The notes beneath the pieces are model-generated. The model saw nothing but the letters and a program-made list of their open reading frames with translations, had not been told where the DNA came from and did not search any database. Position numbers and translations under genes: made by a program. From contig CP064997.1 of NCBI GenBank assembly GCA_016700055.1, forward strand, positions 3,235,315-3,299,314: DNA of 64,000 nucleotides, read 5' to 3'. The DNA is from Actinomycetota bacterium. GTDB lineage: Bacteria > Actinomycetota > Acidimicrobiia > Acidimicrobiales > Ilumatobacteraceae. Shown in pieces: positions 26,197-35,321 of this stretch (positions within the stretch are counted from its first letter, which is position 1; the number at the start of each line of letters is the position of its first letter).

Positions 26197-26922
26197 GTGC
26201 GTACCGTGGTGCTGGCTCCCACCTACCAGGAAGCCGAGAACGTAGAGCGGTACCTCGACGCAGTTCGCGAGAGCTTGCCCGACGCCGACGTCTGGATCAT
26301 CGACGACTCCAGCCCGGACGGGACCGGTGAGATCGCGCAACGGTGCGCCGAGCGGCTGGGCAGGATCCGGGTGATCCACCGCACGACGAAGGAAGGGCTC
26401 GGCAGCGCCTATCGCCACGGCTTTCGCGAGGCGCTCGGCGCCGGCTACGACGCGATCGTGTCCATGGACGTCGACTTCTCCCACGATCCACATGCCTTGG
26501 CGGCCCTCGTCGGAGCGCTGCGACCCGGTGTCGACGTCGTCGTCGGCTCGCGCTACGTGCCCGGTGGCTCCACCGTGAGCTGGCCGCTGCACAGGCGGCT
26601 GCTCTCCCGCTGGGGCAACCGGTACACCTCGTTCGCGCTCGGGCTGCACGTGCGCGACAGCACGTCGGGATACAGGGTCTACCGGGCGACCTCGCTTGCG
26701 GCCGCGGATCCCGATGCCACCGACGCCGAGGGCTACGCGTTCTTGACCGAGCTGTTGCGACGCCTGGTGCGATCGGGCGCGGTGGTCGTGGAGCAACCGA
26801 TCACGTTCGTCGACCGCGCCTACGGGACGTCGAAGATGTCCGGGCGGATCGTGGTCGAGTCGATGCTGCGCGTCACGACGTGGGGTCTGCGCGACCTGTG
26901 GGCGCGTCTGCGGCGGCATTGA
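26197..26922 (+). CDS. Polyprenol monophosphomannose synthase
   Basis: A 241-residue family 2 glycosyltransferase of the dolichol-phosphate mannose synthase type, which makes polyprenyl-phosphate mannose from GDP-mannose at the inner membrane face. Visible features: VVLAPTYQEAENVERYL at the N-terminus, WIIDDSSPDGTGEIA, the catalytic/metal site SMDVDFSHDP, GSRYVPGGSTVSWPLHRRLLS, and GYRVYRA. It lacks the extra C-terminal membrane domain, like the catalytic D2 part of mycobacterial Ppm1. The lipid sugar it makes would feed the GT-C enzymes nearby. Its last 50 bases overlap the convergent GT2 gene. Confidence 0.87.
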   Translation: MRTVVLAPTYQEAENVERYLDAVRESLPDADVWIIDDSSPDGTGEIAQRCAERLGRIRVIHRTTKEGLGSAYRHGFREALGAGYDAIVSMDVDFSHDPHALAALVGALRPGVDVVVGSRYVPGGSTVSWPLHRRLLSRWGNRYTSFALGLHVRDSTSGYRVYRATSLAAADPDATDAEGYAFLTELLRRLVRSGAVVVEQPITFVDRAYGTSKMSGRIVVESMLRVTTWGLRDLWARLRRH

Positions 26923-27640
26923 ACCGGGTACGAGCACGGTGTCCGATCGCTGAGTAGCGCACGATGCAGACGAGCGCGCGCAGGCCGTCCCGCCACCCGA
27001 TCTTCTTGCCCTCCGCGTAGGTGCGCCCCGAGTACGAGATGCCCACCTCGTAGATCCGCCAGCCGGCGCGAGCGACCTTCGCGGTGATCTCGGGCTCGAA
27101 GCCGAAGCGGTCCTCCTCGATCTCGAGCGACTGGATCAGCTCCCGCCGGAACGCCTTGTAGCAGGTCTCCATGTCGGTCAGGTTGAGGTCGGTGAACATG
27201 TTGGAGAGGAGGGTGAGCGACTTGTTGCCGAGCGAGTGCCAGAAGTACAGGACGCGGTGTGGTCGCCCGGAGAGGAACCGTGAACCGAACACGACGTCGG
27301 CCCGATCGCGCTCCAGCGGCTCCAGCACGACGCCGTACTCATCGGGGTCGTACTCCAGGTCCGCGTCCTGCACGATCACGTACTCGGCAGTCGCCCGTGA
27401 AAAGCCGGTGCGCAGGGCGGCACCCTTGCCCCGGTTCACCTGGTGCAGCACGATCTCGACGCGCGGGTCGTCGACGGTGGCGAGCAGCTCGGTGGTGCGG
27501 TCGGTGGAGCCGTCGTCGACGATCACCACCTGTGCCACCCACGGCGAGGCGAGCACCTGTTCGAGCATCTCGAGCACCGTCGCCTGCTCGTTGTAGCAGG
27601 GCACGACGACCGACAGGCAGGGACGGGGATCGAGGGCCAC
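26873..27640 (-). CDS. Family 2 glycosyltransferase, polyprenyl-phosphate sugar synthase type
   Basis: A 255-residue GT-A enzyme with LSVVVPCYNEQATVLEMLEQ, the nucleotide-sugar site VVIVDDGSTDRTTELL, GKGAALRTGF, the metal site VQDADLEYDP, and FGSRFLSG. The later segment TDMETCYKAFRRELIQSL is typical of dolichyl-phosphate glucose or mannose synthase-like proteins in bacteria. No C-terminal membrane helices are present. It lies 12 bases upstream of the aftD stop on the same strand but has its own TAGCCT hexamer. The sugar donor cannot be told; a second polyprenyl-phosphate hexose synthase beside the one at 26197 is the best reading. Confidence 0.82.
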   Translation of the reverse strand: MALDPRPCLSVVVPCYNEQATVLEMLEQVLASPWVAQVVIVDDGSTDRTTELLATVDDPRVEIVLHQVNRGKGAALRTGFSRATAEYVIVQDADLEYDPDEYGVVLEPLERDRADVVFGSRFLSGRPHRVLYFWHSLGNKSLTLLSNMFTDLNLTDMETCYKAFRRELIQSLEIEEDRFGFEPEITAKVARAGWRIYEVGISYSGRTYAEGKKIGWRDGLRALVCIVRYSAIGHRARTRFNAAADAPTGRADPTS

Positions 27641-27649
27641 GGGTGAGCG

Positions 27650-27655
27650 AGGCTA
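27650..27655 (-). promoter_or_regulatory. Putative -10 element of the GT2 gene
   Basis: TAGCCT on the minus strand lies 9 bases before the GTG at 27640 and overlaps the stop codon of the aftD-like gene. Confidence 0.45.
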
Positions 27656-30600
27656 CTCTGCGGCGCCCCGCCGGACACCGAGCGTCGACGCCGCCAACAC
27701 CACCAGCGCGACGAGCGTCGGCCCGTGGACCCTCTGGAACTCCAGCGGCCAGTCGAACCCGGCCGGGACCCCGCGCACGACCACCCCGCGCCCGATGTAA
27801 AGCCCGACGGCGGCGAGCAATGCCACCGCGACCGCGGGGGCGACCCACCACCGCCTCGTGACCCGCGCCAGGGCGACGATCGCGCCGGCCGCCAGCCCCG
27901 CCGCCGGCCCCACTGCCAGGCCGGCCACGACCAGGGCCGCGACCGCTGCGAACCAGGTCGGCACGGGTAGGGCGGCGCCGTAGGAGGAAGCGGCTTCGCC
28001 GAGGCCCGCTGCGGATGCGGGATCGCTCGACCGATCGAGCTCGTCCACTTGCGCGCGTCGCGCCCGCGACCACCCGATCGCGCCCACGGCGACGAAGGCG
28101 ACGCATGCCAGCACTGCCAAGACGGAGACGGCGAAGGCGATCCACATCGAGCGCTGCGGCGTCCAGCGCAGCTCGACGGTGCGCGCCGTGGCGGAAGGGG
28201 GCAGCCACCAGCCGTTCATCGCACCGTCGGTGATCGCCCGGTCGTTCAGTACCTCGCCGTCGACGGTTGCCTCCCAGCCGTCGGCGAAGCCCTCTCCTTG
28301 CACCAGCCAGCAGCCGTCCGGACACGCGCCGACCTCGAACGTGCCGCTCGTGCGCGACGTCGATCGCTCCACGGTTATCGGGGTCGCCGCGCCCCGGCCG
28401 GCGGCGTCGGCATCGGCGAGCACGACCCGGTCGACGTCGAGCCCCGTATCGAGCCCCGCCCCGGTCGTGACCACGTGCGTACCCGCAGCCAGGTCGATCG
28501 CGGCGTCGCCGCAGGCGGTCACCTCCGCTTCGGCGCCGGCCAAGAGCTGCTCCCAGCTCGCGCTGACGCGCACCGCGAACGGCCGGCCGTCGATGCTCAC
28601 CAGGTCGTCGCGACAGCCCGTGTCGAGCCGCGGCGGCAACGGTGCCGCGACGACGCCGGGAACGATCAGCTCGGCGACCCCGACGGGTAGCCCCACCGGC
28701 AGGTTCGTGCGCCGGTCGATCGTCGTGGCGCCGTCGCTCGCCGTCACGGCCACGCTCAGCTCCTCGCCGGCGACCGGCTCGAACCGCACGGTCTGGCGAT
28801 CGGGGCCTTCCGGGTCGAGGGCCACCACCCGGCGCAAACCACCGGCCTCAACGGTCAGCTCGGTCGGTCGCGCATAGCCCTCGCCGGTACGGGTGAGGAT
28901 CTCCAGCGTGTCGACGGGGGTGCCGTCGGAGGGCACCACGACCGTCGCCGGCGAGTCCGCGTCGAACGGCGTGACCCATGCCGTCGAATCGTCCCCGTCG
29001 AAGGCAGCCAGACCGGCGACGGCGCCCGATCCCACCAGGCGGGCGTCGGCGACGGCCACTTCTGCCCCGGCGAGCTCGGCGAGCACCGCGTCGCTCGCCC
29101 GTGGCGACAGCCGAACGGTGAGACCCACCTCGAACACACGATCCTGGGGGACCTCGATCTCCCTGGTCATCGATCTCTCCGGATCGCCCCGCCAGCGGCT
29201 CTCGGCACCTGTGCGCAGCCGGGACATCACGTACACGAGCGGGGTGCCCGCAGGCGTCGCCGCGCTGGCGTCGCGCGGCAGGCTCGTGGTCTCCGTCGTC
29301 GGCGCCAGGCCCATCGACACCTCGGCGAAGCCGACCGAGCCCCAGCCCCACCGGTGGAGCGCCGCCGGCGCGCCGACCCGGGAGATCACGATCTCCAGCT
29401 CGCTCGCGGCACTCGGCAGCACCACGGTCTGGCCCGGCGCGACGCGAGAGGTGGCGTCGAGGGCGACATCGAGGTCGAACGCGCCGTCGCCGGAGGAGAT
29501 CCGCACGGCCTCGATGGTGCGCCCCGCCGAACCGGCGTCGGGCTGGAGGAGGGTCACCTCGGTCACCTTCTCCGGGGCGCTGAGGTGCAGCCGTTCACCG
29601 GTGGGGTCCGCGCGTTCGGCCACCACCCAGGCCGTGGTCGGATCGCCGTCGACTGCCATCGCCGGGCGCACCTCCGGCCAGTACGAGAGCGGCGTCCCGT
29701 AGGTGGAGGCGGTGGCGACGACGCCGTCCTGCAACGTCAGCGTCTGCTGGTCGGCGTGGGGCGACTCGAACACCGGCAGGCGATGGTCGAACGGGTCACG
29801 CTCCAACAGCGCGGTCGTCCGGCCGTCCTCGGTGAACCCGGACACCTCACGCGACGAGCGCCAGTGGTGGGCGCGGACGCGGTTGCTGTCGGTGACCACC
29901 ACCACCGGCGCCTCGGCCAAGGCCCGCGCCAGCTCCTCACCGCCGAGCGAGGCCGAGTAGACGACGACCTCGCTCCCGTCGAGCACCCCCGCGGCGGCGG
30001 CGTCGACGATCCCGTCGCCGCTGCCGCTCACCACGACAGCAGCGCTCGCCGCCCGCCCGATCCCGGGAGCGTCGGCCACTCGCGCGGCCGCCAGCTGGGG
30101 GAGTGCTGCGCCGACGGAGTCGTGGAGCAACGCTGTCTCGTCGAGCATCGGCACCACCGGCTCGTTCGCAGCCGCGTCGCCGAACGTCAGCCAGTCGGAG
30201 AGCCCGTCGACACCCGCCTGGTACATCTCCCACACCGGTTCGGGCCGCACCGTCGGGAAGCGCTCGAACTGGGTGTCGTTCGCGACCACCACCGTGTCGG
30301 CCCCGAGCAGGCGGGCGACGGGCGCGATCGCGTCTGGTTCGGCGATCCCGGCCTGGAACCGGTCGTCGAGCGCGTAGAGCAGGTCCATCGCCGCCGGGCT
30401 GCCGAGGGGCAGCCAGTCACGCGTGACGAGCGGCTTCCCGGTGAGCCCGGGCAGCGGCGGGTCGACGGTGTAGCCCCAGCGATAGGCAGCCGACTCCATG
30501 CCCGGTAGCAGCAGCACCCGGGCGTCACCCGTGGTGTCCAGATGATCGGCGAGCTCGGTCCACGCGTCGGGCAGCGGGTCGGGGCGCAGCAACCCGGGGT

Positions 30601-31870
30601 CGACGTACGCACCGGTCCACAGCGCCGGCAGGTTGGCCGCCGCGATGCCGGCCACCGCGAGCCCCGGCCACCAGCGGTGCGCCCGCAACCTGCTCGCGAC
30701 CGCCGACGCGACCACTCCGGCGCCGAGGGCGAGTGCGAGCACGACGAGCGGTGCGGCCCGGGTGGAGCTGCGCAGCGCGAGCACGACGGTGTCGCGTGAG
30801 CGCTCGGTGAGGGGAGCCGCGAGCGGAGACGGGTCGTCGAACGGAAACGCCCCGACGGCGAGCACCAGCCCGGTGAGCGCGGCGCAGGCCGCGAAGCGCC
30901 TCGCCCGCCAGCTGAAGAACCCGATCCCGACCGCGCCGAGCAGCACCAGCGACCACCCGGCGGCGAACACCCAGCCGGACTCCTGGTACGGAGTCGACGC
31001 CGACGTCAGCGTCGTCACCTGGTCGCGGACGTAGAACAGCCAATAGCCGAGGCCGCGCATCGCCTCCGGCGCGGACGAGGTGTGGGCCGTCGACTCCAGC
31101 GCCTCGCTGTAGGCGAGTGCTTCGGCGCCGTACTTGCCCTGCACGCGCAGCCCGGCCAGCCACCAGAGCGACACCGCCAGGCTCACCGCGCCGATGGCGC
31201 CGGCCACACCGATCGTCCTGCGCCACGACACCTCACGCCGCGCGGCGGCGTCGATCAGCCAGATCACCGGCGCCGGAGCGATCATCACCATCGCCGTGGC
31301 GTTGATGCCCCCGATGGTGGCGATCAGCAGACCGATCGCGCCGAGGTAGGGGAGCATTCTGCGCCGCGCGGCGAGCGCGGTGAGCCCGACCAGCCAGCCG
31401 AGCCCCGCCCACGGCGGCAACAGCACCGACGTGCGGGAGATGTACGGCAGCACGTAGGGGGAGAGCTGGTACACGACCGCCGCGACGAGGGCCGCGGCAG
31501 GAGCCAGGCCGAGCACCCGCGCGCCCCACCGCACCCCGGCCCCGGCGGCGAACAGCAAGGTGGCGATCCAGAGCCGGTGCGCGATCCAGTCCGGCACGCC
31601 GAGCTGCTCGAACAGCCAGAACCACGGACCGCTCGGCCACAGGTAGCCGACGTTCTGGTGCGGGACCCAGCCGGCGAACTGACGGGTGTCCCACGTGTAC
31701 GGGGCGTCGGAGATCAGCCGCGCGGGATCGAGGTACAGGTACAGCTTGGTGTCGGCGGGCACCTTGCCCGGGCTCGCGAGCAGGCTCGGCACGTAGGCGA
31801 GAGCGGCGAGCAGCGCGAGCTCCAGCCAGCGCGTGCTCCGGCCGACCCTCGCGGCGAGCGATGAGCTCAT
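27653..31870 (-). CDS. aftD: AftD-like alpha-(1->3)-arabinofuranosyltransferase
   Basis: A 1405-residue membrane protein of the AftD family (DUF3367), which adds arabinofuranose branches from DPA in the arabinan of mycobacteria. The N-terminal half is a GT-C bundle: the first periplasmic loop has ADTKLYLYLDPARL with the likely catalytic Asp, and GWVPHQNVGYLWPSGPWFW is a family hallmark. The outer part carries two discoidin-like carbohydrate-binding segments, at about residues 715-840 (AMAVDGDPTTAWVV) and 950-1060 (AAFDGDDSTAWVTP), and the C-terminus returns to the membrane. ATG 31870 overlaps the stop of the PigV-like gene by 4 bases. With dprE1/dprE2 nearby it implies an arabinan-type polymer. 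Confidence 0.87.
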   Translation of the reverse strand: MSSSLAARVGRSTRWLELALLAALAYVPSLLASPGKVPADTKLYLYLDPARLISDAPYTWDTRQFAGWVPHQNVGYLWPSGPWFWLFEQLGVPDWIAHRLWIATLLFAAGAGVRWGARVLGLAPAAALVAAVVYQLSPYVLPYISRTSVLLPPWAGLGWLVGLTALAARRRMLPYLGAIGLLIATIGGINATAMVMIAPAPVIWLIDAAARREVSWRRTIGVAGAIGAVSLAVSLWWLAGLRVQGKYGAEALAYSEALESTAHTSSAPEAMRGLGYWLFYVRDQVTTLTSASTPYQESGWVFAAGWSLVLLGAVGIGFFSWRARRFAACAALTGLVLAVGAFPFDDPSPLAAPLTERSRDTVVLALRSSTRAAPLVVLALALGAGVVASAVASRLRAHRWWPGLAVAGIAAANLPALWTGAYVDPGLLRPDPLPDAWTELADHLDTTGDARVLLLPGMESAAYRWGYTVDPPLPGLTGKPLVTRDWLPLGSPAAMDLLYALDDRFQAGIAEPDAIAPVARLLGADTVVVANDTQFERFPTVRPEPVWEMYQAGVDGLSDWLTFGDAAANEPVVPMLDETALLHDSVGAALPQLAAARVADAPGIGRAASAAVVVSGSGDGIVDAAAAGVLDGSEVVVYSASLGGEELARALAEAPVVVVTDSNRVRAHHWRSSREVSGFTEDGRTTALLERDPFDHRLPVFESPHADQQTLTLQDGVVATASTYGTPLSYWPEVRPAMAVDGDPTTAWVVAERADPTGERLHLSAPEKVTEVTLLQPDAGSAGRTIEAVRISSGDGAFDLDVALDATSRVAPGQTVVLPSAASELEIVISRVGAPAALHRWGWGSVGFAEVSMGLAPTTETTSLPRDASAATPAGTPLVYVMSRLRTGAESRWRGDPERSMTREIEVPQDRVFEVGLTVRLSPRASDAVLAELAGAEVAVADARLVGSGAVAGLAAFDGDDSTAWVTPFDADSPATVVVPSDGTPVDTLEILTRTGEGYARPTELTVEAGGLRRVVALDPEGPDRQTVRFEPVAGEELSVAVTASDGATTIDRRTNLPVGLPVGVAELIVPGVVAAPLPPRLDTGCRDDLVSIDGRPFAVRVSASWEQLLAGAEAEVTACGDAAIDLAAGTHVVTTGAGLDTGLDVDRVVLADADAAGRGAATPITVERSTSRTSGTFEVGACPDGCWLVQGEGFADGWEATVDGEVLNDRAITDGAMNGWWLPPSATARTVELRWTPQRSMWIAFAVSVLAVLACVAFVAVGAIGWSRARRAQVDELDRSSDPASAAGLGEAASSYGAALPVPTWFAAVAALVVAGLAVGPAAGLAAGAIVALARVTRRWWVAPAVAVALLAAVGLYIGRGVVVRGVPAGFDWPLEFQRVHGPTLVALVVLAASTLGVRRGAAE

Positions 31871-33126
31871 GGAATGGCGCCGAACACCCCGTAGAGCGCG
31901 GGTAGCACGGCCAGCCCACCTGCACACGCGGCGATGGTCCACGTCCAGAGCTGGTCACGGTCGATCACCCGCCCGACACCACCGGTTGCCTGCTCGCCAA
32001 CGCGAGGGTGGGCGCGACCGGGCCGCTCGAACCACACCGCGAGGGCGATCAGCAGCGGGAACGCGGTGTACAGGAAGCGGGGTCGGGCGGTGACGGTGGC
32101 GGGCAGCAGCATGAGGGCCACCACCACCGCGCTGTAGGCGACCCAAGGCGCCGGCAGGCGTCGATGCCACGCGGCGTACACCAGCACCGCGAGGGCGATC
32201 ATCGAGGCCGTGGTGAGCGCGTCGGTGGGCGATGAGAGCGGGGAGCGCAAGAAGTCGAAGGCTCCGTCGATCGCGGTGCCGCCGAAGCTCGTGCCCTCCC
32301 GCCACGCCTCGCGCTGCACACGGAACCACACCCCCCGCTCTCCGGCATGCCAGCCGATCCACCATTGGAAGGCGACGAACCCGAGCGGACTGAGCACGAC
32401 CGCCACCAGCGAGCCCCAGTCCCGGGATCGCCTGATGGCGAGGAAGCTGGCCACGGCGCACGCGGCGACGAGGGCGACGGCGTTCGGGCGGGTGGCGGTG
32501 GCGAGCATCGCCAACACCCCTGCCCACAGCCACTGCTCACGGTGCAGCATCAGGAGCGTCCCCGCGGCGAGCACCAGCAACAGCGCCTCGCTGTAGGCGA
32601 ACGAGAGCACGAAGCTGCCCGGGAAGAGCGCCATCAGCACCATGGCCCGCCCCGCGACCCTGACGTCGAACACCGCCTTGGCGAGGAGGCCGACGATCCA
32701 GATCGCTGCCGCCCCGAGCACGAAGTTCAGCGCCAGCGCGGCGAACACGTCGCCACCGGGCAGGAAGCTGTCCAGCCAGCGGGTGAGCGTCGGGAAGAGC
32801 GGGAAGAACGCCGCTCGCGCTTCGGGCTCTTCGTAGGTGATCCCTGCCGGCACCGAGCGCGGGTAGCCGTCGCGCACGATGCGCAGGTACCAGGCCCCGT
32901 CCCACGACGTGAGCACGTCGACGATCATTCGCACCGCGTTGGCCGGGCGTTCGCCACCGCGCCTGTTGATCTCGGCCACCCGCTGGGCGGCGACCACTCC
33001 GCTGCCGACCATGACGAGCACGCGCGACAGCAGGTAGGTGATCCCCGCGCGTAGCACCGCCAGCCGCCACAGAGCACGGTCGGTGGTTTCGCCCGGGAGG
33101 GTGGTCGGTGCGGCGGTGTCGGTCAT
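31867..33126 (-). CDS. PigV-like GT-C mannosyltransferase
   Basis: A 419-residue membrane protein with about ten hydrophobic segments. The first outer loop has SWDGAWYLRIVRDGYP, the WDxxxY motif of PigV/GPI mannosyltransferase 2-like proteins, followed by AAFFPLFPTLTRWL; both are typical of actinobacterial members of the family. These proteins are thought to use polyprenyl-phosphate mannose outside the membrane. ATG 33126 is taken as start; GTG 33129 directly before it is possible. Its stop overlaps the aftD-like start (ATGA), so the two are translated together, with the PigV-like gene first. Confidence 0.8.
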   Translation of the reverse strand: MTDTAAPTTLPGETTDRALWRLAVLRAGITYLLSRVLVMVGSGVVAAQRVAEINRRGGERPANAVRMIVDVLTSWDGAWYLRIVRDGYPRSVPAGITYEEPEARAAFFPLFPTLTRWLDSFLPGGDVFAALALNFVLGAAAIWIVGLLAKAVFDVRVAGRAMVLMALFPGSFVLSFAYSEALLLVLAAGTLLMLHREQWLWAGVLAMLATATRPNAVALVAACAVASFLAIRRSRDWGSLVAVVLSPLGFVAFQWWIGWHAGERGVWFRVQREAWREGTSFGGTAIDGAFDFLRSPLSSPTDALTTASMIALAVLVYAAWHRRLPAPWVAYSAVVVALMLLPATVTARPRFLYTAFPLLIALAVWFERPGRAHPRVGEQATGGVGRVIDRDQLWTWTIAACAGGLAVLPALYGVFGAIP

Positions 33127-33221
33127 CACGAGCGGCGGGCGAACGAGCCGTAGGGCCGGGTGGACGCTAACACGACGCCCCTACACGCGGGGGGTCTGCC
33201 ACTACTGTGCGAGAGCACCCC

Positions 33222-35321
33222 ATGAGCGCCACCGAAGCCCTGCCTCGCGCCGAGCCGCAGACGGCCGGTGGACGTGTCGATCACCTGCCCGCGCTCGACG
33301 GCATCCGTGGGCTCGGCATCCCGATCGTGCTGCTCTACCACCACAACGTCACGTGGCTGACGGGCGGCGTGCTGGCGGTCTCGATGTTCTTCACCCTTTC
33401 GGGCTTCTTGATCACGCGGTTGATGATCGCCGAGTGGGAGCGCAGCGGCACGGTCTCGTTGAGGCGGTTCTACGAGCGCCGCGCCCGCCGGCTGTTTCCC
33501 TCCTCGTTCGTGGTGCTGCTCGGCGTCGTCGTGATCTGGACGGCATTCCCCGGCTCCGGCCGTCGCCTCGGCTTCTGGGAGTGGTTCAGCGGACTCACGT
33601 ACTGGGAGAACACCTACCTGCTCGTCACCGGCAAGGACTACGGCGGGCTGTTCGGGCTGGCGAACCCGGTGCAGCACTTGTGGAGCCTGTCGCTCGAAGA
33701 GCAGGTGTACCTGGTGTTCCCCCTCGTCGTGCTCGCGCTCCTGGCCGGCAGGCGCACGGCGGCGGCGTCGTGGCGGCTGTTCGCCGTGCTCGCCGCGCTG
33801 GCCGGCGCCGGGTTCCTGCTCGGGGCTTGGTACGAGTCCCACGGCCCCCTCTGGGCGAGCCTGCCCGGGATCGACGCCAAGTGCGAAGGCGTGGCCTGCG
33901 CCTACTACGCGACCGAGGTCCGTGCCGGGGAGTTCTTCATCGGCGCGGCGTTCGCGGTGCTGTGGATGGTGTGGAAGGGGACACCCGGACTCGTGCGGTG
34001 GCTGCGCCGCCCCCGCGTGCAGGTGGCCTCGTATGCACTGCTCGCGCTGGAGGTGTGGCTGTGGTGGCAGGTCGGCTACCGCAACTCGTGGACCGAGTTC
34101 TTCTTCCCGTGGGGCGTGCTCGTCAACGGCCTCGTCGTGTGCGCACTGATGGCCGTCGCGAGCGCTCACACCGGGGTCAGCGGGCCGCTGTCTTGGAAGC
34201 CGCTGCGCTACGTCGGCCAGATCACCTACACCATCTACCTCGTCCACTGGCCGGTGTTCCTGCTCTTCGACTCCTGGCGACTCGACCCGAGCCTGCCCAA
34301 GGTGCGGCTCCCCGTGCTCGGCTGGGAGACGGTCGACGGCTTCTGGCTGTTCTGGCCGAAGCTGGCGCTCACGATGGGCATCGTCCTCGCCCTGTACCAC
34401 CTGCTCGAGGACCCCGTGCGCAGGCGGCAGCGGTGGATCGGTTGGCGGCTCGCGCCGTGGTTGGCGGCGATCGCCGTGGTCGGGACGCTGGTGGCGGCGT
34501 TCGGGATCGATCGTCGCGCGAGCGCGAACGACGCGCTGAGCGCCCTCGACAGCGACGCGCTCGCCTTACAGCAGGCGGCCATCGCCGGGCTCGCCGACCT
34601 GGCGCCCGACGCCCCGACGTCGTCGGCCGTCGATCCCGAACTGCCCGCCCGGCTCTTGCTGGTCGGCGATTCGCAGAGCTGGGTGCTCGCGAGCGGGCTG
34701 GAGGCCTGGGAGGCCGAACACGGGGTCGACCTGGTGCCGAGCCCTGGTGTCGGCTGCGGGATCGGGGAGAACACCCCGGTGCGCTACCTCGGCATCGAGC
34801 AGCCCGAACGGCCGGGTTGCACGGAGTGGCGCACGGCGCTGCCCGCGATCGTCGACAAGCTGCAGCCGAACCTGGTGGTGGTGGTCGGCGGAGCGGCCGA
34901 TCTGAGCGACCGCCAGATCCCCGGTGTCGACGGCTGGGCCAGCATCGGCGAGGCCGCCTACGACGAGTGGCTCGTCGCCCAGATGGAGGCCTTCGTCGAC
35001 GTGGTCGCCGCCGGCGGTGCGCCGGTGCTGTGGCTGACCCACCCGCACATCGAGCCCCAGTACCAAGCCGGCGAGACCGGCACCCCGCCCTTTGCCGAAG
35101 CCGAGCCGCAGCGGATGGACCGCTACAACGAGCTGATCGAGCAACTCGCCGCCGCTGACCCACGTGTGCTCACGGCCGACTTCGCGAGCGCCGTCCGCGC
35201 CCATCCTGGCGGCGAGTTCGAGACCGACATGCGCCCCGACGGCGCCCACATCGACCTGCGCCACGCGCCCGCGCTCGTTGCCTGGCTCGACGCCGCGTTC
35301 AGGGACGCACATGCGAGCTGA
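33222..35321 (+). CDS. Acyltransferase (OafA/YrhL type) with C-terminal SGNH domain
   Basis: A 699-residue protein: residues about 20-400 are an acyltransferase-3 bundle with HLPALDGIRGLGIPIVLLYHH, the catalytic His in LYHH, SGFLITRLMI and SLSLEEQVYLVFP; residues about 460-699 form an SGNH hydrolase domain with the nucleophile Ser484 in LLLVGDSQSWVL and the Asp-His pair in RPDGAHIDL. Such proteins O-acylate cell-surface glycans, with the membrane part passing the acyl group and the SGNH part transferring it. Start ATG 33222 is preferred over GTG 33207. TACTGT lies 13 bases upstream. The 3' end overlaps the next gene by 11 bases. Confidence 0.88.
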   Translation: MSATEALPRAEPQTAGGRVDHLPALDGIRGLGIPIVLLYHHNVTWLTGGVLAVSMFFTLSGFLITRLMIAEWERSGTVSLRRFYERRARRLFPSSFVVLLGVVVIWTAFPGSGRRLGFWEWFSGLTYWENTYLLVTGKDYGGLFGLANPVQHLWSLSLEEQVYLVFPLVVLALLAGRRTAAASWRLFAVLAALAGAGFLLGAWYESHGPLWASLPGIDAKCEGVACAYYATEVRAGEFFIGAAFAVLWMVWKGTPGLVRWLRRPRVQVASYALLALEVWLWWQVGYRNSWTEFFFPWGVLVNGLVVCALMAVASAHTGVSGPLSWKPLRYVGQITYTIYLVHWPVFLLFDSWRLDPSLPKVRLPVLGWETVDGFWLFWPKLALTMGIVLALYHLLEDPVRRRQRWIGWRLAPWLAAIAVVGTLVAAFGIDRRASANDALSALDSDALALQQAAIAGLADLAPDAPTSSAVDPELPARLLLVGDSQSWVLASGLEAWEAEHGVDLVPSPGVGCGIGENTPVRYLGIEQPERPGCTEWRTALPAIVDKLQPNLVVVVGGAADLSDRQIPGVDGWASIGEAAYDEWLVAQMEAFVDVVAAGGAPVLWLTHPHIEPQYQAGETGTPPFAEAEPQRMDRYNELIEQLAAADPRVLTADFASAVRAHPGGEFETDMRPDGAHIDLRHAPALVAWLDAAFRDAHAS

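Noticed and set aside
17394..31870. Homology between the two 1405-residue proteins because of equal length
   Set aside because: Their N-termini, loops and soluble domains do not align; the equal length is coincidence.
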